Assembly: GCF_021043395.1 (NCBI RefSeq)
Contig: NZ_JAJNKE010000030.1
Location: 1 to 35,214 of the forward strand
Length of the DNA stretch: 35,214 nt
DNA from: Clostridium guangxiense
GTDB lineage: Bacteria > Bacillota > Clostridia > Clostridiales > Clostridiaceae
Direction: 5' to 3'
Below the pieces are notes generated by a model. That model made no database searches, was not told the DNA's origin, and saw only the letters and a program-made list of their open reading frames with translations. Every line of letters starts with the position of its first letter. The first letter of the stretch is position 1. The position numbers were made by a program, and so were the translations under genes. Positions 29,721 through 35,214 of this stretch are shown here, piece by piece.

Positions 29721-31193
29721 GTGCAGAAACAAAATACTAAAGCAGTTAAAATATCGGATATAGTAAAGGTAAATATGGAAATTATAGATGAGAAATTCAA
29801 GGATTGTCCTGATTTAATAAAAAAACAGATATTCCTAACAGATAACACAGAGGCATATTTTTTGTATATTGAAGGTCTTACAAATACAGACCTTATCCAA
29901 AGAGATTTTATGAAACCTGTACTTAGCATGGATTATGAAGCAATAAATCATAAAAATAAAGTTAATAATATACCAGCTGATGGTATCAAATACAATGAAG
30001 ATATGGATTCGGTAATAAACAATGTTTTAGCAGGAGATACTGTACTTCTGGTGGATGGTATCGAATATGCTATTTCCGTAAGTATGAAAAAGTATGAGAA
30101 GAGAAGCATTGATGAACCGGAAGTTGAGAAGAATGTAAGAGGAGCTCATGAGGGCTTTATTGAGTTAATGAATGTGAACATGGCAATATTAAGGAGGAAA
30201 ATTAAAAATAGCAATTTAAAATTTAAATCCATAAAGGTTGGTGAGACCACTAATCAAATTGTAAATATAGCGTATATAGATGGAATAGCTGATCCAGCAA
30301 TTGTAAATAAGTTATATAACAAAATAAGTGGTATAGATTTTGATGGTATTTTATCAGCAGGATACATTGAACAGATGATTGTAGACTTTCCAAATTCAAT
30401 TTTTCCTCAATATCAGGCTACTGAAAGACCAGATAGAGCGACGTCAGCGCTGCTTGATGGGAAACTTGTAGTGCTTACAGAAGGAACTCCAGTAGTTTTA
30501 ATGGTCCCTGTAACTCTATTTTCATTTTTTAAGGCTCCAGATGATTACAGTACTCACTGGGTTTTTGGTTCTTTGCTTGGAATTTTAAGGATAGCAAGCG
30601 CAATAATTGCCATATATCTTCCAAGTGTATATATAGCGTTAACGACTTTTCACTATTATATGGTACCTTTTAATTTGCTAATTCCTTTAGCTGAGTCAAG
30701 AGCTAGAGTGCCATTTCCACCAATCATGGAGGCGTTTATAATGGAAATTGTCATTGAGATGTTAAGAGAAGCTGCTATAAGGCTTCCAACATATATAGGA
30801 TCATCAATAGGCGTGGTTGGGGGTATAATCATAGGTCAGGCAGCAGTTCAAGCTGGAATTGTAAGTGAACTCTTAATTATAGTTGTAGCAATAACGGCAA
30901 TAGCCTCGTTTATTACACCTTCCTATGATATAGGGCTGGCGTTAAGAACGATTAGATTTCTAATGATGATAGCAACAGCTGTGTTTGGAGTAATTGGTAT
31001 AGCAACTATTACTATACTTATATTGTCTAATTTAGTTATTTTAGAATCGCTAGAACAGCCATATTTTCAACCTATTATTCCTTTTAGACCTCAAAATTTA
31101 AAGGATACTATTATAAGAGCGCCTTTAAAGTTTTTAAAAAACAGACCAACTTCAAATCGTCCTATGGATAAGAAGAGAGGAAAGAAGCAATGA
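29721..31193 (+). CDS. gerAA: Spore germination receptor A subunit (GerAA-type), second operon
   Basis: 490 residues from GTG 29721 with AGAGGTGG about 10 nt upstream. The N-terminal hydrophilic domain shows YFLYIEGLTNTDLIQRDFM, VRGAHEGFIELMNVNMAIL and RRKIKNSNLKF. The membrane domain shows LPSVYIALTTFHYYMVPFNL, RVPFPPIMEAFIMEIVIEML and REAAIRLPTYIGSSIGVVGG. Features match the A subunit of GerA-type receptors, shorter than the first operon copy at both ends. Its stop overlaps the next start by 4 bp (ATGA), typical of tight coupling in ger operons. Confidence 0.92.
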   Translation: MQKQNTKAVKISDIVKVNMEIIDEKFKDCPDLIKKQIFLTDNTEAYFLYIEGLTNTDLIQRDFMKPVLSMDYEAINHKNKVNNIPADGIKYNEDMDSVINNVLAGDTVLLVDGIEYAISVSMKKYEKRSIDEPEVEKNVRGAHEGFIELMNVNMAILRRKIKNSNLKFKSIKVGETTNQIVNIAYIDGIADPAIVNKLYNKISGIDFDGILSAGYIEQMIVDFPNSIFPQYQATERPDRATSALLDGKLVVLTEGTPVVLMVPVTLFSFFKAPDDYSTHWVFGSLLGILRIASAIIAIYLPSVYIALTTFHYYMVPFNLLIPLAESRARVPFPPIMEAFIMEIVIEMLREAAIRLPTYIGSSIGVVGGIIIGQAAVQAGIVSELLIIVVAITAIASFITPSYDIGLALRTIRFLMMIATAVFGVIGIATITILILSNLVILESLEQPYFQPIIPFRPQNLKDTIIRAPLKFLKNRPTSNRPMDKKRGKKQ

Positions 31194-32299
31194 TTAAGGT
31201 AAAAAATGATATAACTTCAAAGCAGTTCTTTGTTTTTATAGTTACCTCTCAAATAGGCACGGGAATTATTACATTACCAAACCAATTAGCAGGTGGGGCT
31301 GGACACGATGGGTGGATACCAACATTAATCGGTGGCATAATATGCAGCTTATTAATATTATTACAACTGATTTTATTAAAAAGATATTCAAATAAATCTA
31401 TAATTGAAATAAATAAGATTTTATATGGAAAGTGGATTGGTCAATTATTTAATTTATTTTTGATAGCTTATACATTTTTCGGAGGATGCATAATAGCGAG
31501 GAGATTTGGGGATATTATTGCTTCTGAAATTCTTAAGGATACCCCTTCTTTAGTATTAGGTTTTTTTACAATTATACCATCACTATATTTATTATATTAT
31601 GGTTTAACTCCAATATGTAGGGTTGGCAGTGAAGTGTTTTTGGTAATAGTTGCAACTATTTTAATGTATATGGTGGCATTAGGAGATATGGATTTTATGC
31701 ATTTATTGCCTATTGGTGAAGCAGGGATGCTTCCTATCATAAATTCAATAAAGACAACTATATATGCTTATATTGGATTTGAACTTATTGTTTATATATA
31801 TCCATGTATTAAGGATAAAGAAAATGCTATTAAATATGCAGAGCTTGCAGTACTAGCAATAACAATTTTTTTTACTATAACAGTAACTTTGGTTACAGGA
31901 GTTTTTGGAGAAGATATGTTAAGAAGACTTCCAACTTCTCTTATGTTTCTTTCAGGAATAATTAGCATACCTGTAATAGAAAGAATAGATTTGTTTTTTA
32001 TAATACTTTGGATACCACTGGTTGCATGTGTAACTAGAAATTTTATATTTTGTACATATTATAGCCTTGGAAAAATGTTTTCGGTAAAGAAAACCAATTT
32101 AGTAATTACCATACTTGTTATAATGACTATATTGTTAAGTAGAATACCAAGAAGCTTCACTGAAGCAGAAAAGTTTGTAAAAATATTTTCAATTTATTCG
32201 CTTAGTATTGATGGTTTCGTTGTTGTTTGTCTTGTTATTTCTATTATTAAAGATAAATTACTTAAAAATAAAAGTAACCCCATAGGGAGGAATAAATGA
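31190..32299 (+). CDS. gerAB: Spore germination receptor B subunit (GerAB-type), second operon
   Basis: 369 residues with about ten membrane spans. It has an N-terminal ITSKQFFVFIVTSQIGTGII then LPNQLAGGAGHDGWI, which is closer to typical GerAB/GerKB than the copies in the first operon. RRFGDIIASEIL, LLPIGEAGMLPII and GFELIVYIYP are further family features. The start overlaps the gerAA stop (ATGA at 31190-31193), so translation is coupled; AGGAAAG lies just upstream. It is followed directly by the frameshifted gerAC, whose start region overlaps ribosome binding site GGGAGG near the end of this gene. Confidence 0.92.
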   Translation: MIKVKNDITSKQFFVFIVTSQIGTGIITLPNQLAGGAGHDGWIPTLIGGIICSLLILLQLILLKRYSNKSIIEINKILYGKWIGQLFNLFLIAYTFFGGCIIARRFGDIIASEILKDTPSLVLGFFTIIPSLYLLYYGLTPICRVGSEVFLVIVATILMYMVALGDMDFMHLLPIGEAGMLPIINSIKTTIYAYIGFELIVYIYPCIKDKENAIKYAELAVLAITIFFTITVTLVTGVFGEDMLRRLPTSLMFLSGIISIPVIERIDLFFIILWIPLVACVTRNFIFCTYYSLGKMFSVKKTNLVITILVIMTILLSRIPRSFTEAEKFVKIFSIYSLSIDGFVVVCLVISIIKDKLLKNKSNPIGRNK

Positions 32300-32302
32300 A
32301 AG

Positions 32303-33417
32303 GTGAAAAAGTCATTTAAAATAATAGCAAGTATCATGTGTGTGTTTATACTAACAGGCTGTTGGGATCGAAAGATATTTGAAAGAATTGGATTTGTATT
32401 AGAAGTAGGCTTTGATAAGGGAGTAAGAAGGGATTTGTTAATAACATCTGTAATTCCTGTAATTGATGCTAATAAAAAAGGTGGCACAGATCTTTTAATA
32501 GTTGATGCGAGTTCTATGATGCAGGCTATTGATACGAATAATAGATTGTCTTCAAAGTTGTTACTTGGTGGTAAAATACAACAACTTCTTTTTTCTGATG
32601 AAATTGCAGAAAAGGGTATAATTAATTTAATGAATGTAATGAGCAGAGAACCTGAAAATTCTTTGCTCGCTTATGTGGCGGTGGTAGATGGAAGCACAAA
32701 AGACCTAATGAAAGCGGAGTTGCAATTTAAAAATAAGCCAAGACCAGGAATATACGTTAATCAACTTATAAAAGCAGCTGTTGAACACTCATATATACCA
32801 AATACAAGAATATATGATTTTCACATAGATTATTTTACACCGGGTAAGGATCCTGTAGCTCCTCTCTTGAAGCTGAGAAGAGATGGAATTGAGGCTATGG
32901 GAAGTGCATTATTTTCTGGAGATAAAATGGTTGGGAAAATGGGGATAAGAGAAACTATGATGCTAATTGCCATGCAAAATAAGCAAATACAAGATTTAAG
33001 AGCTCATTTTGAGAATATTGATAAGGCTGGAAGCGAGGGTAATGGAGAACATACTTTAACAGCAGCACTTAAAGTTAAAAAGAGAAAAATCAAGGTTGTA
33101 ATTAAAAACAATAAACCAGTAGTTAATATATATATAGATTTTAGCGCAGTAATTGATGAATACAAATGGGATAAAAGTGATGATCCAATTGGGAAAAAAA
33201 GCTTGAGGAGATTATTAATAATGAAGTAAAAGGTAGTTCATACCAGACATTAAAGTACATGCAGAAGGTTGGCAGCGACCCTATAGGAATAGGTGAAATA
33301 GTTAGGAGCAAGTATAATTCATACTGGAAAAGCGTGGATTGGAAAAAAGCATATAAGAATGCCGAAATGCACTTTGATTCTAATGTAACAATTAAAGATA
33401 TAGGAGACATCAAATAA
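32303..33417 (+). pseudogene. gerAC: Spore germination receptor C subunit, frameshifted at an A7 run
   Basis: The first frame (32303-33229, GTG start, GGGAGG 12 nt upstream) begins with a lipoprotein signal ending in LTGC (Cys20), then WDRKIFERIGFVLEVGFDK and other C-subunit blocks. It goes out of frame at seven A residues (33194-33200): after PIGKK the product ends in about ten unrelated residues. Adding one A restores a frame to 33417 that reads KLEEIINNEVKGSSYQTLKY, then GSDPIGIGEIVRSKY and YWKSVDWKKAY, exactly what a C subunit should have. The restored length is 371 residues. Loss of the last 70 residues probably disables the protein. A sequencing error in a homopolymer, or slippage that rescues some full-length product, are alternatives. 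Confidence 0.8.
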
Positions 33418-33480
33418 GGTACAGAGTACAATGAATGATGATTTATCTTCCTTCACCCTGTGCTCTCTACTGTGTCTAAA
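33418..33480. repeat. Imperfect hairpin related to the large palindromic elements
   Basis: GTACAGAGTACAATGAA (from 33419) recalls GTACAGAGTACAGTGAA at about 7749-7765 in the 7662-8004 element. The downstream TTCACCCTGTGCTCTCTACTG is its imperfect complement, like the right arm of that element. It lies between the convergent gerAC and VanY genes and may act as their terminator. Confidence 0.5.
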
Positions 33481-33503
33481 AATTAAGTGTAGTTAAATGT
33501 AGT

Positions 33504-34256
33504 TTAGTCAGTTATTCCAAGGTATTCTTCTAGTGTTAAGCCCTTTTGCATTATATCTTGTGCAGCTGCTGTGCCAACATAGCGTATATGCCATGGTTCG
33601 AAGTCATATTTTGTAATTGATATTTTTTCCTTTGGATAGCGTATTATAAAACCATATTTAGCACAGTTTTGTTTTAACCATTCGTAAGCTTTTGTTTTCG
33701 CAAAGCCATCATCTAAATCAGTATATTCAGTTGAAAGTAAGTCCATAGCGAGACCACTTTGATGTTCGCTGCTTCCTGGTTCAGCTACATATTTATCAGC
33801 TTCGGTTTTACCGTCTTTTTTAACTTTTGCAGTATAGACTTCCTCCTGATAAGAATATGGTCTATAGCAAGATACACCTAAAAGAGTTATTCCATCAGTT
33901 TTGGCGGCACTGAATAACCCTTCAGCAGCATTGGCAGCATTTGCCCTCATCTTTCTAACATTTGAAGCGGCATAAGATGCGAATTTTACTTTTACAGTAC
34001 GGAGATCTGATGGTATATAATTTTTAGATAGCTTATGAGTTTTATTAACAAGAACTACATCAGAGGAAGTGTCAGGTAAACTTTTTTGTGGTGTAGTAGT
34101 TTGTGAATTATCATTTTTGACTGAGGATTTTTTTGTGATTTTATTTTTCGATGAGATTTTAGGGTCACTGTAGGTTTTAAGAAAAAGTTTGTCAGTTAAA
34201 TATGTAGCACCAGACAATAAAATTATTGTGATTATCACAAAAAATATTTTTTTCAT
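33504..34256 (-). CDS. VanY-type D-alanyl-D-alanine carboxypeptidase (M15 family)
   Basis: 250 residues. An N-terminal uncleaved-looking membrane anchor or signal (FFVIITIILLSGATYL) precedes a Ser/Lys/Thr-rich linker (about 30-70). The M15B peptidase domain has CYRPYSYQEEVY, the zinc motif SSEHQSGLAMDL (SxHxxGxAxD, with His and Asp ligands) and the C-terminal EPWHIRYVG with the catalytic Glu-x-x-His. It would trim terminal D-Ala from peptidoglycan stem peptides outside the membrane. GGAAGGAG lies upstream of the ATG. No van regulators are near, so this is a housekeeping or sporulation-related wall enzyme rather than a vancomycin-resistance cluster. Confidence 0.88.
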   Translation of the reverse strand: MKKIFFVIITIILLSGATYLTDKLFLKTYSDPKISSKNKITKKSSVKNDNSQTTTPQKSLPDTSSDVVLVNKTHKLSKNYIPSDLRTVKVKFASYAASNVRKMRANAANAAEGLFSAAKTDGITLLGVSCYRPYSYQEEVYTAKVKKDGKTEADKYVAEPGSSEHQSGLAMDLLSTEYTDLDDGFAKTKAYEWLKQNCAKYGFIIRYPKEKISITKYDFEPWHIRYVGTAAAQDIMQKGLTLEEYLGITD

Positions 34257-34437
34257 TATATATGTATTCTCCTTCCAAATGTATAAAAAGCATATATGTT
34301 CAATATAAGATATTGTTTTAGAGTTTTATGTACCAAAGCTTATTATAACATAAAATAAATTTATTTTAGCTTGACAATCATTCTGCAAATGTGAATTTTC
34401 TTTAAAGATTACAATATAATGAAAAAAATATTTTAGA

Positions 34438-35007
34438 TTATATAAAACCTAAATGCTGTAAAAGGGTTTTAGTTCCTATTAATATTAGTATTATGCCACC
34501 AGCAATTTCAGCTTTGTTTTTGTATTTTGCGCCAAAATAATTTCCAATAATAACTGCTATAAGAGATAAAGTAAATGTAGTACAGCCAATTAAAATTATA
34601 GAAGGCAAAATAGATACTTTTAAAAATGCAAAAGTAATGCCTATTGCGAGTGCATCAATGCTAGTTGCAACAGACATAAGAGTAAGTTCTTTTAAATCTA
34701 ATTTTTCTGAAGAAACAGGACAAGAATCTCCTTCATTGCTGAGACCTTCTTTTATCATGTTACCTCCAATTATGGCAAGTAAGGCAAATATGATCCAGTG
34801 ATCTACGCTTGAAATATACTTTTGAAATTGTTTTCCAAGTAGCCAGCCGATTAGGGGCATTAAAGCTTGAAAACCTCCAAAAAATAAAGCTATGATTATT
34901 GTATGTATATAATTAATTTTTTTCATGTTCAAGCCTTTACAGACAGCAACAGCAAAGGCATCCATTGATAAGCTTATGCCTATCATAAATACTTCAATAA
35001 GACTCAT
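34438..35007 (-). CDS. mntP: Manganese efflux pump MntP
   Basis: 189 residues with six membrane spans in two repeats. The conserved acidic motifs are [14 protein letters not shown] (Asp16) and [16 protein letters not shown], both needed for Mn2+ transport in characterised MntP. A short cytoplasmic loop between halves ([15 protein letters not shown]) carries a Cys. AAGGAGA precedes the ATG. I looked for the yybP-ykoY manganese riboswitch upstream and saw none in the 70 bp before the tandem repeat array. Any riboswitch would have to lie beyond the window. Confidence 0.9.
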   Translation of the reverse strand: MSLIEVFMIGISLSMDAFAVAVCKGLNMKKINYIHTIIIALFFGGFQALMPLIGWLLGKQFQKYISSVDHWIIFALLAIIGGNMIKEGLSNEGDSCPVSSEKLDLKELTLMSVATSIDALAIGITFAFLKVSILPSIILIGCTTFTLSLIAVIIGNYFGAKYKNKAEIAGGIILILIGTKTLLQHLGFI

Positions 35008-35081
35008 ATTTATATTATTCTCCTTTGTTATTTATTATCATTTTATAATAAGTTATTGATAAAAAGATGTCAATACACATA

Positions 35082-35214
35082 TAGAGGCTTGGGCGAAGCC
35101 CATTAGAATCCTGAACCATAAATTAGCGCTTACTATAATATAGAGGCTTGGGCGAAGCCCATTAGAATCCTGAACCATAAATTAGCGCTTACTATAATAT
35201 AGAGGCTTGGGCGA
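35082..35214. repeat. 59-bp tandem repeat array, cut by the window end
   Basis: Two identical 59-bp units (35082-35140, 35141-35199) and the first 15 bp of a third. Each unit holds the small hairpin TGGGCGAAGCCCA and, near its end, TACTATAATATAG with a TATAAT box. There are no variable spacers, so this is not CRISPR. The array lies upstream of mntP on its strand. Its full size and any host gene lie beyond the edge. Confidence 0.9.

Noticed and set aside
33504-34256. Vancomycin-resistance locus
   Set aside because: Only a VanY-like peptidase is present. No ligase, VanH, VanX or two-component regulator is nearby, and such peptidases are common in clostridia.
34371-34376. TTGACA as a promoter in the gap between VanY and mntP
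   Set aside because: No -10 at the right distance, and no plus-strand gene follows it in the window.
35008-35081. Possible yybP-ykoY manganese riboswitch before mntP
   Set aside because: The interval is too short and shows none of the conserved core; only a ribosome binding site and A/T-rich sequence.
35082-35214. Possible CRISPR array
   Set aside because: Whole 59-bp units are identical with no variable spacers, and no cas genes are seen.

Overview
The window is AT-rich and carries spore germination receptors, exosporium-type proteins, a ZTP riboswitch and strong AGGAGG-type ribosome binding sites. This points to a chromosomal segment of a spore-forming Clostridium (sensu stricto); the species cannot be named from sequence alone.

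Layout. (1) 1-4270: an organoarsenical-resistance neighbourhood. It has a MarR regulator, a truncated arsenite methyltransferase (arsM) and a GNAT acetyltransferase. A 614-bp palindromic intergenic element follows, then a second MarR regulator and an ArsP-type permease. Three copies of the operator TTGTAT-N-ATACAA flank the second regulator and precede the permease. (2) 4296-11160: an argD-like aminotransferase broken by an exact 46-bp tandem duplication, a SUV3-like RNA helicase, a second large palindromic element, a short-chain dehydrogenase, a WYL-domain regulator, a GNAT protein and an unrecognised protein. (3) 11230-14540: a deleted serine-hydrolase remnant, an intact AmmeMemoRadiSam B/A fusion followed by a gutted radical-SAM partner, then a DUF421 membrane protein and a small soluble partner. 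(4) 14699-17403, minus strand: a probable operon asparaginase - adenosine deaminase - HAD phosphatase. (5) 17477-18843: promoter, ZTP riboswitch with terminator, and a stand-alone AICAR transformylase gene. (6) 19014-20889: two CsxC-like exosporium proteins, one with 17 tandem GYDGK units. (7) 21037-22416: a MATE exporter whose stop codon lies in a 194-bp hairpin. (8) 22802-33417: two germinant-receptor clusters. The first is AB-AB-small-AA-AC-D-AB, with the first two AB genes a tandem duplication. The second is AA-AB-AC, with the AC gene frameshifted at an A7 run. (9) 33504-35214: a VanY-type peptidase and the manganese exporter mntP on the minus strand, then a 59-bp tandem repeat running off the edge.

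How the genes work together. The arsenic block would methylate or acetylate and export organoarsenicals under MarR control, but methylation is probably lost here. The riboswitch ties the folate-dependent purine step to ZTP. The CsxC-like and Ger genes are late-sporulation functions: spore outer layer and nutrient sensing.

Two themes stand out. Several genes are broken (arsM, argD, a serine hydrolase, amrS, one gerAC). There is also a set of dispersed palindromic intergenic elements with shared termini and shared internal hairpin modules. These elements are the least explained structure in the window.
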